Shown here piece by piece: positions 43,085 to 51,039 of a stretch of 64,000 nt of DNA (position 1 is the stretch's first letter; each line of letters begins with the position of its first letter). The notes beneath the pieces are model-generated. The model did not search any database and had not been told where the DNA came from. It saw only the letters and a program-made list of their open reading frames with translations. A program made the position numbers and the translations under genes. This DNA comes from JADKAV01 sp963818505 (lineage in GTDB: Bacteria; Actinomycetota; Actinomycetes; S36-B12; UBA10799). Where the stretch lies: positions 558,001-622,000 of the forward strand of contig CAWFSJ010000005.1 of NCBI GenBank assembly GCA_963818505.1, read 5' to 3'.

Positions 43085-43806
43085 TGGCGTACCTGGTCGC
43101 CACGGACCTTGACGGCACGCTGCTGCGCGACGACTTCAGCGTTTCGCAACGCACCCGACAGGCGTTGCAGGACGCTGCAGCCGCCGGGGTTGAAGTTGTT
43201 TACGCCACCGGTCGGCCTCCGCGTTGGCTCCCGGAGGTCTACGAGACCACCGGCTTCCAGCCGATCACCGTTTGCGCCAACGGGGCCCTGACCTTGCAGG
43301 GGGACCAGATGCTGGACATCCAGGAGATCCCCGCGCCGGTGGTCGAGCAGTTGTACGCGTTGCTTCGGGCCAATGAGGTCGAGTTCATCTTCCACAAGGA
43401 GCAGTGGAACGGTCGTGTTCTCAAAGTGCTGGCCGCCGCCCCGGATCTGGGCGAAGAGGACGCCGACTCGTTGCTGCAGCAGGTGAGCGCTGTGGTCGGT
43501 CATCTGGTTGAACCGACACATTCAGCCACCGGCCGGCTGCTCATCGAGATGGGCCCCGCCGGGATCACCAAGGCGAATGCTGTGGAGAAGGTGCGCGAAC
43601 GGTTCTTCCCCGGCCACACCCGGATCGCCGTGGGTGACATGCCCAACGACATGGCGCTTCTGCAGTGGGCCGACATCCCCGTGACTGTCGAAACCGGCCA
43701 TCCGTGGCTGAAGACACTGACTGATCGAGTACTGCCAGGCCCCGATGACGACGGATTGGCCATTCTGCTCGAGGATCTGGTTGCCGGTACTTTCGACGTG
43801 ACGTGA
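43084..43806 (+). CDS. HAD-superfamily (Cof-type) phosphatase
   Basis: The 240-residue protein has HAD motif I LVATDLDGTLLRDD, motif II near VVYATGRPPR and motif IV IAVGDMPNDMALLQWAD, with a C2-type cap between them. This is the Cof-like branch acting on sugar phosphates or nucleotides. The ATG overlaps the serS stop (TGATG), so it is translationally coupled to the synthetase. The serS-HAD pair recurs in actinobacteria, but its physiological meaning is unknown. Confidence 0.85.
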   Translation: MAYLVATDLDGTLLRDDFSVSQRTRQALQDAAAAGVEVVYATGRPPRWLPEVYETTGFQPITVCANGALTLQGDQMLDIQEIPAPVVEQLYALLRANEVEFIFHKEQWNGRVLKVLAAAPDLGEEDADSLLQQVSAVVGHLVEPTHSATGRLLIEMGPAGITKANAVEKVRERFFPGHTRIAVGDMPNDMALLQWADIPVTVETGHPWLKTLTDRVLPGPDDDGLAILLEDLVAGTFDVT

Positions 43807-43880
43807 CCCATTTCACACCCGCGTGACTTCGTTCACAGAGGGTTTTGCCTACCCCGAATCGGGGGTACCTTCGATACGTC

Positions 43881-43920
43881 GGGTCTGGAAAACCCGTCGG
43901 AGAGTCCGACGACCAGACCC
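43881..43920 (+). other. Nested hairpin upstream of the riboswitch
   Basis: GGGTCTGG (43881-43888) pairs with CCAGACCC (43913-43920). Inside, GTCGGA-GAG-TCCGAC forms a second perfect stem. It directly abuts the c-di-AMP aptamer and is not part of its known consensus. Confidence 0.5.
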
Positions 43921-44032
43921 CCGCCGAAGCGTCACGCGACGCACCGGGGACCCACCTGCAATTGGGGCGAATCCGCGAAAGCGGTAGGGCACTTCTCTGC
44001 CCGAGTCCGACAGCTAACCCGGTAGGCGGCAT
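43919..44032 (+). ncRNA. c-di-AMP (ydaO/yuaA) riboswitch
   Basis: The conserved strings ATTGGGGCGAATCCGCG, GGTAGGGC, CCGAGTCCGACAGCTAACCC and GGTAGGCGGC appear in the order typical of the actinobacterial ydaO aptamer. The closing stem CCGCC/GGCGG joins 43921-43925 to 44025-44029. In this phylum ydaO aptamers commonly precede cell-wall hydrolases, and an NlpC/P60 gene starts 18 bases downstream. Ligand binding usually turns the gene off. The ribosome site GAAGGAGAG follows immediately, so control may act on translation or termination. Confidence 0.85.
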
Positions 44033-44049
44033 GAGAAGGAGAGATAGTA

Positions 44050-44667
44050 ATGCGCTCTGCGCAAACGCCCCGTATCCGCACGGCCGCGGCCATGACCGCC
44101 AGTGCCGTACTGCTCGGTGGCCTACCCCTGCTGACGGCGACGTCGGCTCAGGCCGCCCCCGTGACCACGAACCCGATTCCCGCCGAGACTGCTGCCCCCG
44201 CGGCCCAGACTGCGGTGAAGACCAAAGCCCAGAAGAAGAAGATCAAGGCACAGAAGCAGCGCGCGAAGCGTCAGAAGGCCAGGCAACGCGCCGACCGCCA
44301 GCGTTCCACCCTGGTGCGCGTGGCTCTGAACAAGCGCGGCAAGCAGTACGTCGCAGGCGCAGCCGGACCGAACAGCTTCGACTGCTCCGGGTTCACCCAG
44401 TACGTCTACAAGAAGGCCACTGGCAAGTACCTGCCGCACTACTCCGGCGCCCAGATGAACAAGGCCCGCCGCGTCAGCAAGAGCAACCTCAAGCCCGGCG
44501 ACCTGCTCTTCTACGGGTCCAACGGCTCCCAGCACGTGTCGATGTACATCGGCAAGGGCAAGATGATCCACGCCACGAACCCGCGCACCGATGTGCGGAT
44601 CGACAGCGTGAACAACGCCTACTGGAGGGGTCGCTTCGCCGGCGCCGGTCGCATCATCCACACCTGA
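44050..44667 (+). CDS. Secreted NlpC/P60 peptidoglycan endopeptidase
   Basis: The 205-residue protein has a signal peptide ending TSAQA and a lysine/arginine-rich linker ('KTKAQKKKIKAQKQRAKRQK'). The C-terminal NlpC/P60 domain has its catalytic Cys in FDCSGFTQYVYKKATG (about 112), His in QHVSMYIGKGKMIHAT (about 161) and the third polar residue a His (about 174). These enzymes cleave D-Glu-mDAP links in stem peptides. GAAGGAGAG precedes ATG 44050. The c-di-AMP riboswitch upstream links its expression to osmotic or wall stress, and a terminator follows. Confidence 0.9.
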   Translation: MRSAQTPRIRTAAAMTASAVLLGGLPLLTATSAQAAPVTTNPIPAETAAPAAQTAVKTKAQKKKIKAQKQRAKRQKARQRADRQRSTLVRVALNKRGKQYVAGAAGPNSFDCSGFTQYVYKKATGKYLPHYSGAQMNKARRVSKSNLKPGDLLFYGSNGSQHVSMYIGKGKMIHATNPRTDVRIDSVNNAYWRGRFAGAGRIIHT

Positions 44668-44677
44668 TAGACCCTGA

Positions 44678-44716
44678 GCAAAAGGGCCGTCGCACAAGTT
44701 GCGGCGGCCCTTTTGC
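44678..44716 (+). terminator. Intrinsic terminator after the NlpC/P60 gene
   Basis: GCAAAAGGGCCG and CGGCCCTTTTGC form a strong stem around a loop near 44690-44704, with a T4 run at 44711-44714 in the descending arm. The following 44717-44937 shows no gene or repeat. Confidence 0.75.
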
Positions 44717-44937
44717 AGTGGCCGGTGCCTTGTCACACCTAAAAAGCGGGGGTCTGTTGGCGGCCGGTTTTCCGGCGCGGGGCCCCACCTGTGCGTGGTG
44801 GGCGAGGCTGATCTGCGTACCGATCTGGTTGGCGCTCCCTCTTGATCAACCAGAAAGGGACGCCGACGGCCCCGTTCGACTCGCCACCCGAACTGGAATT
44901 GAGCAACAGTCACCGAAGCCAGATGAGGCACCGGGCT

Positions 44938-45861
44938 TCACAGACCGCGAATACTGCCCAACCATGCCGCCGACTGCGCGAAAGCCTCATTGTCGGTGCC
45001 GGGGTGAATAACCGGAGCCCGACCGTCGTGGCGGGCGTAGGAGCCCAGGAACCGTACGTCGGCGCACAGGCGGTGCAACCCTGCGAGGGCCTCGCCCACG
45101 CGAGCGTCGCTGACATGGCCCTCGCAGTCGACGGTGAAGAAGTAGTCGCCCATCACCTTCTTCGTGGGCCGCGACTCGATGCGCGTGAGGTTGACCCCAC
45201 GCACCGAGAACTCCGTGAGGATCTCCAGTAGCGCTCCGGGGTGGTCTTGGCGCATGAACAGCACCAGCGTGGTCTTGTCGGCGCCGGTCGGGTCGGGAGG
45301 TTGACCGTGCGGCGCGACGAGCACGAACCGGGTCATCGCGTCGGGGTTGTCGGCGATGTCGGTGGCAATCGCGTCCAAGCCCAAGGGGCCCCCTGCCCAG
45401 GGCGCGGCGATCGCGGCGTCGAACAGGTCCTCGTGAGCCACGGCGGCTGCCGCCGAGGCCGTCGACATGGCAGGGATCACCTCGGCGTGGCCCAGGTTCT
45501 GATGCAGCCAACCGCGGCATTGGGCTTGTGCGTGCGGGTGGGTCGTGACGCGCGAGATATCTGCCAGGGCCACACCGGGGCGGACCCACAGGTGGAACTG
45601 GACCGGAAGAGCGGTCTCAGCGGCGATCATCAACGGATCCCCACTGGCCAGTTCGTCGAGGGTCGCAGGCACAGAGCCTTCCACCGAGTTCTCGATGGGA
45701 ACCAGCGCGGCCGAGGCCTGCCGGTCTCGCACCGCCTGCAACGCGGAGGTCACCGATCCAAAGGCCTGTGTGGGCGGGTGCTCCCCGAGCGAATCGAGCA
45801 ACTGCAAAAGCGCGGCCTGGGAGAACGTCCCCTCCGGGCCGAGGTATCCGATTCCGGTCAC
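44938..45861 (-). CDS. pheA: Prephenate dehydratase
   Basis: The 307-residue protein has the PDT domain ('GYLGPEGTFSQAALLQLLDS', 'ALVPIENSVEGSVPATLDEL', AMTRFVLV with the catalytic TRF motif) and a C-terminal ACT domain (TTLVLFMRQDHPGALLEILT, NLTRIESRPTKK) that binds phenylalanine for feedback control. It converts prephenate to phenylpyruvate. GTG 45861 has TAGGCT ending six bases upstream, so the mRNA is probably leaderless. The gene stands alone and is divergent from larB. Confidence 0.93.
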   Translation of the reverse strand: MTGIGYLGPEGTFSQAALLQLLDSLGEHPPTQAFGSVTSALQAVRDRQASAALVPIENSVEGSVPATLDELASGDPLMIAAETALPVQFHLWVRPGVALADISRVTTHPHAQAQCRGWLHQNLGHAEVIPAMSTASAAAAVAHEDLFDAAIAAPWAGGPLGLDAIATDIADNPDAMTRFVLVAPHGQPPDPTGADKTTLVLFMRQDHPGALLEILTEFSVRGVNLTRIESRPTKKVMGDYFFTVDCEGHVSDARVGEALAGLHRLCADVRFLGSYARHDGRAPVIHPGTDNEAFAQSAAWLGSIRGL

Positions 45862-45867
45862 GGCACG

Positions 45868-45921
45868 AGCCTATTGCTCGCCCACTTCGGCGGGTACGGG
45901 AGTTTCGCTGCGGGGTAGGGT
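45868..45921. promoter_or_regulatory. Divergent leaderless promoters of pheA and larB
   Basis: On the minus strand TAGGCT (45868-45873) ends six bases before pheA GTG 45861. On the plus strand TAGGGT (45916-45921) ends six bases before larB ATG 45928. Confidence 0.5.
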
Positions 45922-45927
45922 CGCGGC

Positions 45928-46599
45928 ATGCACGATCCTCTGGTCGATCTCGGGTTCGCCAAGGTCGACACCCATCGCGCCCACCGCACCGGGGACCCGG
46001 AAGTGGTCTTCGCGCAAGGCAAGACACCCGAGCAGACTGTGCACATCATGCACACCCTGCACGAAGCCCATCCCGACCGCGCGGTACTGGCCACCCGCGT
46101 CGACGACGCCTGCGCCCAGGCGCTGGACAGCCAACTGCCCGGGTGCACTCTTGACCCGGTGGGCCGCACAGCCGTCCTGGGACCCCTGCCTGCGGCCAAG
46201 GGCAGCGTGCTGGTGGTGTGCGCCGGAACCTCCGACCTGCCGGTGGCCACTGAGGCAGCCACCACCGCGCGGGTCTTCGGCACCAGCGCTGCCACCATCT
46301 CCGACGTGGGGGTGGCCGGCATCCATCGGCTGCTGGCCGTGCGCGAGCAGCTGCAATCCGTCGACGCGCTCATCGTGGTGGCGGGCATGGAGGGCGCGCT
46401 GCCCAGCGTCGTCGGTGGCCTCACCGGAGTACCCGTCGTGGCAGTCCCGACCTCCGTGGGCTACGGCGCTTCATTCGGGGGGATCGCCGCGCTGCTGGCC
46501 ATGCTCAACTCGTGCGCGCCGGGCGTCGTGGTGGTCAATATCGACAACGGGTTCGGCGCCGCCGTGCACGCTGCCCGCATCGCGCGGAACGCCGGCTGA
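45928..46599 (+). CDS. larB: Nickel pincer cofactor biosynthesis protein LarB (pyridinium-3,5-biscarboxylate synthase)
   Basis: The 223-residue protein resembles PurE: 'FGTSAATISDVGVAGIHRLL' and 'VVAVPTSVGYGASFGGIAAL' are the LarB/NCAIR-mutase-like core. LarB carboxylates nicotinic acid adenine dinucleotide and hydrolyses the phosphoanhydride, the first step toward the NPN cofactor of lactate racemase and related enzymes. An N-terminal segment ('LGFAKVDTHRAHRTGDPEVV', 'FAQGKTPEQTVHIM') is also typical. larC follows one base after its stop. LarE and a LarA-type enzyme are absent from the window. Confidence 0.88.
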   Translation: MHDPLVDLGFAKVDTHRAHRTGDPEVVFAQGKTPEQTVHIMHTLHEAHPDRAVLATRVDDACAQALDSQLPGCTLDPVGRTAVLGPLPAAKGSVLVVCAGTSDLPVATEAATTARVFGTSAATISDVGVAGIHRLLAVREQLQSVDALIVVAGMEGALPSVVGGLTGVPVVAVPTSVGYGASFGGIAALLAMLNSCAPGVVVVNIDNGFGAAVHAARIARNAG

Positions 46600-46600
46600 C

Positions 46601-47824
46601 GTGACCGTCTGGTGGATCGACGCCTCTGCCGGCGCCAGCGGGGACATGCTGCTGGGCGCTCTGCTGGGCCTTGAACCGCAGAACCTCGCCAAGGCCCAGG
46701 CCGCGGTCGATGAGGTGCTGGAACGGCTCGGGGCGTCAGAAGCCGTGACCCTCACTGTGGAGCCCGCCGACCGCGGCGGCTTGGCGTGCACGCGGGCGCG
46801 GGTCCAATGCGACGACCACAGCGCCCACCGCCGTTGGGCGGACATCGCGCCGGCGTTGGCCGACCAGCCGGGCGCTTACGCCGTGTTCGAGTCCCTGGCC
46901 ACAGCCGAGGCGCAGGTGCACGGGGTCCCCGTGGCCGACATCCACTTCCACGAGGTGGGTGCCCTCGATGCGATAGCCGACATCGTCGCCGCGACCACCC
47001 TGCACGCCGCCCTCGCACCTGCACGGATCGTTGTGTCGCCGGTGTGCGTCGGCTCCGGTTGGACCGACACCTCCCACGGCCGGCTGAGCGTCCCCGGCCC
47101 CGCCGTGACCCGCCTACTGCAAGGGGTGCCCACCTTCGCAGGACCCGTCGCACATGAAGCCTGCACCCCCACCGGCGCCGCGTTGCTGCGGTTCCTGGCC
47201 GACGAGTGGGGTCCGCAGCCGGCAATGGCCGTCGACCGCAGCGGCGTCGGTGCCGGCGGGCGCGAGACGCCTGGTCAGCCCAACGTGTTGCGCATCCTCG
47301 CTGGGTCGCCCAGCGCGCAGCCCGTGGGGGTGGTGATGGTCGAGACCACGATCGACGACCTGGACCCGAGGGTGTACCCGGACGTTCTCGAGGTGGTCAA
47401 GGACGCAGGCGCGCTGGAGACATGGCTGACACCGGTGATCATGAAGCAAGGCCGGCCCGGCGTGACCCTCAGTGCGGTTGTGCCACCCCACCTCGTCGAC
47501 GCCGTGAGCGAAACCCTGTTCCGCCACACAACCACTCTCGGAGTGCGTCAAACGCCGGTGCATCGCACGGTTCTGGATCGTGACCACGTAGACGTGGATG
47601 TTCAAGGCCAGACCGTCTCGGTCAAACGCGGGATCCTGGTCGGCGAGGTAGTCAACGTCCAACCGGAATTGCGTGACGCTCAAGCTGCCTCAAGGGCCCT
47701 GGAAATCCCGTTGCGGGAAGTCCTCGACCAGGCCCGAGCAGAAGCCTTGATGACGATGGACAAAAAAAGGGTTCGGACGCCACCGACGGGGGAGACAGCG
47801 ACGTCCGAACAGTTCAAAACTTAG
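46601..47824 (+). CDS. larC: Nickel insertion protein LarC
   Basis: The 407-residue protein has the LarC start WIDASAGASGDMLLGALLGL, the histidine-rich 'DIHFHEVGALDAIADIVAAT', 'CTPTGAALLRFLADEWG', and the second half 'VVMVETTIDDLDPRVYPDVL'. LarC is a CTP-dependent nickel chelatase that finishes the NPN cofactor. In Lactiplantibacillus larC needs a programmed frameshift between larC1 and larC2, but here the two halves are in one uninterrupted frame. GTG 46601 is one base from the larB stop. Confidence 0.88.
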   Translation: MTVWWIDASAGASGDMLLGALLGLEPQNLAKAQAAVDEVLERLGASEAVTLTVEPADRGGLACTRARVQCDDHSAHRRWADIAPALADQPGAYAVFESLATAEAQVHGVPVADIHFHEVGALDAIADIVAATTLHAALAPARIVVSPVCVGSGWTDTSHGRLSVPGPAVTRLLQGVPTFAGPVAHEACTPTGAALLRFLADEWGPQPAMAVDRSGVGAGGRETPGQPNVLRILAGSPSAQPVGVVMVETTIDDLDPRVYPDVLEVVKDAGALETWLTPVIMKQGRPGVTLSAVVPPHLVDAVSETLFRHTTTLGVRQTPVHRTVLDRDHVDVDVQGQTVSVKRGILVGEVVNVQPELRDAQAASRALEIPLREVLDQARAEALMTMDKKRVRTPPTGETATSEQFKT

Positions 47825-48001
47825 CATGACCCTGCGGTGGGCTCAAGGCGAGGGGGCCCTCTGTGTCGACTGTCACACGCCGAATCCGAAGGCATGGGGC
47901 TAAGCAACCGGCGGATACCGCAGCGAATCGATCCCGTGCGACGCGGAATCCGCCGTTCCTCTCCGCTCGTCGCGAAATTCGGTTTGCACCCGAACGGCGG
48001 A

Positions 48002-48787
48002 TCAATCCAGGAGTCCCCTGATGAAGGCCGGCCGGTTGGTGACCACCGCATCCACCCCGATCCGGCGGCACAGTTCGAGGTCCTCGGCGGTGTCCACGGT
48101 CCACACGAACACCTGGCCTCCGGCGCGATGCACCCGCCTGACGTACTCCGGGTAGGCGCGCACGATCTCGATGGACGGCCCTGCGACGTCGGCGGCGAAC
48201 GGCAGCCAGCCCTTGCGGCAGCGCAACGGAACCCGCTCCATCAGGAACACCGCCGGCATCCCAGGAGCCAACTCCCGCCAGCGGCGCAGGGCGAGTTCGG
48301 AGAAGGACATCAGGAACACGTTCCCGACAGGCTCGTAGCGCGAGCGCAATAGGCCGAAGTCCCGCACAACCTCCACGACCCTTTGCTCGACCAGACCCGC
48401 GTACCGGGTGGGGTGCTTGGTCTCGATGGCCAGTCCTACCGGTTGCGGCGCTTCAACGGCCAGCCTGACCAGGTCCTCCAGGAGCAGCACTTCAGCACGG
48501 TCGTCGCCGTGGCCGAAGTCGTTGCGCTTCAACTGGGTCAGCGTTTTGGCGGACACCACTCCACGGCCGTCGGAGGTGCGGTCGATGCGCCGGTCGTGGA
48601 CGCACACCAGGTGGCCGTCCGCGGTGAGCCGCACATCGCACTCCAGCATGTCCGCGCCCTGTTCGATGGCCTTTCGATAGGCGGCCAGCGTGTGCTCAGG
48701 GTGCTCCTTGGAAGAGCCGCGATGGGCGATCACCCTCGGTGCTGGTGGGGGTTGCCGGGGCAGCCGCACATCGGGCCAGATCGGCAT
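48002..48787 (-). CDS. Glycerophosphodiester phosphodiesterase
   Basis: The 261-residue TIM-barrel protein has the GDPD signature VIAHRGSSKEHPEHTLAAYR and the metal-binding 'MLECDVRLTADGHLVCVHDR', with a second catalytic His in VCVHDRRIDRTSDGRG. It hydrolyses glycerophosphodiesters to glycerol-3-phosphate. No signal peptide is present, so it is cytosolic. The ATG overlaps the stop of the upstream FAD oxidase by one base. The region 47825-48001 between it and larC shows no feature. Confidence 0.88.
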   Translation of the reverse strand: MPIWPDVRLPRQPPPAPRVIAHRGSSKEHPEHTLAAYRKAIEQGADMLECDVRLTADGHLVCVHDRRIDRTSDGRGVVSAKTLTQLKRNDFGHGDDRAEVLLLEDLVRLAVEAPQPVGLAIETKHPTRYAGLVEQRVVEVVRDFGLLRSRYEPVGNVFLMSFSELALRRWRELAPGMPAVFLMERVPLRCRKGWLPFAADVAGPSIEIVRAYPEYVRRVHRAGGQVFVWTVDTAEDLELCRRIGVDAVVTNRPAFIRGLLD

Positions 48788-50040
48788 CAGCGTTCCGCGT
48801 CGAACACGACACCCGGGTTCAGGATGGCCCCCGGATCCCAGGCATCCTTCAAAGCGCGCATCGCCGCCATGGTGGCCTCGCCCCTGTCGTTGACGACTGC
48901 TCTGGTCTTGACCCGACCCACGCCGTGCTCGGCCGAAACGGCCCCGCCCAGTTCGACGACCCGATCCAGGACGTCATCCTCGCCGAGGTCGAACAACTCC
49001 ACATGCAACGACCCGTCTGCCACGTGCCCGAAGATCGAGCACGGATGGGCAGCCCACACGGCGTCGGTGAACTCATCGAGCCTGTCCAACGGCAAGGACA
49101 CATCGACCTTCTGCTTCACCCCGGCCTTACCGGCGACCTCGGCCTGGGACTCCCGGAAGTGCCACAACCGCGCCCTGTCCGGGCCCTCGGTGGCCACCAG
49201 CGAGTCGTCGGGCAACTCAGCGGTCTCCATGTCGGACTCGAGCAGCAGCGCCCAGGGGTGCTCCCCGAGGTCGGGGCCACCGGCAGCTGCCCACGCGGCC
49301 CTGTCGACCACCTCGGCGGCCTGCAGACCCGGGCCTTGGGCCTCTGCGTACCGGAGGGCCTCGGCCAGGGAATCGACCCCGAAGACCGCCACCACCGACT
49401 CGGCTGCCCGGTCGTGCAGCTTGACGCGCACGGCGGTGATGACGGCCAGCGTCCCCTCACTTCCGGTCAGCAGCCCGGCGAGGTCGAACCCGGTGTTGTC
49501 CTTGGCCAATCCACCCATGCGGGCGATGACCGTCCCGTCGACGAGGACCGCCTCGATGCCCTGCACCTGCGAGCGGGTCATCCCGTAGTGGCACACCCTG
49601 ATTCCACCCGCGTTGGTGGCGACCGTCCCGCCGATGGTTGCCGAGTCGCGCGCTGCCAGATCCACCCCGTACACAAGCCCGTGGTCGGCGGCCAGACGCT
49701 GGACGTCACCGAGAGTGACCCCGGCGCCCACTATTGCGCTGTGACCCACGACCTCTTTCGGGTGCACCAGGCGTGCGGTCGAAAGGATCACCACCGGGCG
49801 CGGGTCGGTCGCTGGGACCGATCCCCCGACCAGCCCGGTGTTGCCGCCTTGCACGTGCACGGCGCGGCCGTTGGCCTGCGCCCAGGCCAGCACAGCCGCG
49901 ACCTGCGCGGTGTCACCAGGGCGGACCACTGCCTCGCACTCACCGCTGAACCGACCGGTCCAGTCGGTCTCGTAGCCCGCGCGCAAGCCCGGGTCGCTGA
50001 TCACATGCTCAACGCCGACAACCTCGACGAGTCCATTCAC
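48787..50040 (-). CDS. FAD-binding oxidase, GlcD/D-lactate dehydrogenase type
   Basis: The 417-residue VAO-family flavoprotein has the PCMH FAD-binding domain ('VHVQGGNTGLVGGSVPATDP', 'DLAARDSATIGGTVATNAGG', IRVCHYGMTRSQVQGIE). The C-terminal FAD-oxidase domain ends with 'GGAVSAEHGVGRVKTRAVVN' and 'DPGAILNPGVVFDAER'. It oxidises a 2-hydroxy acid such as D-lactate, glycolate or D-2-hydroxyglutarate. The ATG overlaps the stop of the DNA glycosylase gene (ATGA). Presence near larBC, whose cofactor serves lactate racemases, is suggestive but not proof of a lactate role. Confidence 0.85.
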   Translation of the reverse strand: MNGLVEVVGVEHVISDPGLRAGYETDWTGRFSGECEAVVRPGDTAQVAAVLAWAQANGRAVHVQGGNTGLVGGSVPATDPRPVVILSTARLVHPKEVVGHSAIVGAGVTLGDVQRLAADHGLVYGVDLAARDSATIGGTVATNAGGIRVCHYGMTRSQVQGIEAVLVDGTVIARMGGLAKDNTGFDLAGLLTGSEGTLAVITAVRVKLHDRAAESVVAVFGVDSLAEALRYAEAQGPGLQAAEVVDRAAWAAAGGPDLGEHPWALLLESDMETAELPDDSLVATEGPDRARLWHFRESQAEVAGKAGVKQKVDVSLPLDRLDEFTDAVWAAHPCSIFGHVADGSLHVELFDLGEDDVLDRVVELGGAVSAEHGVGRVKTRAVVNDRGEATMAAMRALKDAWDPGAILNPGVVFDAER

Positions 50041-50921
50041 TTCAGCAGCCTCGACATTCTTCGATCGGCCAGCGGCTTGCCGCCCGTCTGGCAGGTTGGA
50101 CAGTACTGGAACGAGCTATCCGACAACCGCACCTGCGCGATGGGGTTCCCGCAGACATCGCACGGCTCGCCGGTCCGGTTGTGCACCCGCAGCCCGGAGC
50201 GTTTCTCGGTCTTGATCTGGCCCAGCGCTGCCCCCCGCGCGCGTTCGGTGGCTTCGTGCAGCGTCTCGACCATCGCCGAGTGCAAGGCATCGATCTGTAC
50301 GCCTGTGAGTGAGTCCGCGCCCGCGTACGGTGACAACTTGGCCGCATGCAGGATCTCGTCGCTATACGCGTTGCCGATCCCGCTGATCACCGACTGCTCG
50401 CGCAATAGCGTCTTCAGTTGACGCTTTCCCGAGCCCGCGAGGAGCTGGCCGAAATCCTCGCGACTGATCGCGCCGGCGTCGGGCCCCAGCCGTCCTATCC
50501 CTTCGACATCCGCGAGGTCAACGACCAGGTACAACGCCAAGCGTTTCTGGGTCCCTGCCTCGGTGACGTCGAGCACGGTCGTGTCCCCAGCTTCATCGCG
50601 CCAGGTCAAGCGCAGCGCCACGGGGTTCTTACCCGGGCGCAGCGGCGCGAGGGTCTTGGACTGCCGCCAGTGGATCCATCCTGCACGCGAGAGGTGCAGC
50701 ACCATTTGCATCGATTCACCGTCGGCGGTGGCCAGGTTGAGGATCAAGAACTTGCCCCGTCGGTCCGTGCCGAGCAGCGTGGCGTCGGCCAATGCGGCCA
50801 GCGGGGGGTCGTAGGTCTTGAGCGCCGACAGACTCCCGAGTTCGGCCTTGGCGATCCATTGGCCGGTGAACTGCCGGGCGATCGTGTCGGCCAGAGCCTG
50901 GACCTCCGGCAACTCGGGCAT
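50037..50921 (-). CDS. Fpg/Nei-family DNA glycosylase/AP lyase
   Basis: The 294-residue protein starts PELPEVQALADTIARQFTGQ, where Pro1 after Met removal and Glu2 are catalytic. It has the helix-two-turn-helix 'LLREQSVISGIGNAYSDEIL' and ends with a four-cysteine zinc finger, CDVCGNPIAQVRLSDSSFQ then YCPTC. It excises oxidised bases and cleaves the abasic site. ATG 50921 is fixed by the catalytic N-terminus; a longer upstream frame is a shadow of the divergent subtilase gene. It heads a three-gene chain with four-base or one-base overlaps. Confidence 0.93.
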   Translation of the reverse strand: MPELPEVQALADTIARQFTGQWIAKAELGSLSALKTYDPPLAALADATLLGTDRRGKFLILNLATADGESMQMVLHLSRAGWIHWRQSKTLAPLRPGKNPVALRLTWRDEAGDTTVLDVTEAGTQKRLALYLVVDLADVEGIGRLGPDAGAISREDFGQLLAGSGKRQLKTLLREQSVISGIGNAYSDEILHAAKLSPYAGADSLTGVQIDALHSAMVETLHEATERARGAALGQIKTEKRSGLRVHNRTGEPCDVCGNPIAQVRLSDSSFQYCPTCQTGGKPLADRRMSRLLK

Positions 50922-51039
50922 ACTCCGATACTGACTGGTGGGTCGCAGAATCGCCAGATGCCCCACCGTTACCCACATGGGCGGAACCGGCCAAGGGGGC
51001 AACAACGTCTTATGGTGAGTGGAGAGGAAAGGTGCGCCA

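Noticed and set aside
46601..47824. Programmed frameshift in larC
   Set aside because: The gene is one continuous frame from GTG to TAG with both LarC halves present.
47825..48001. Small RNA or second riboswitch after larC
   Set aside because: CCGAATCCG resembles part of the ydaO consensus, but no other conserved string or stem accompanies it.
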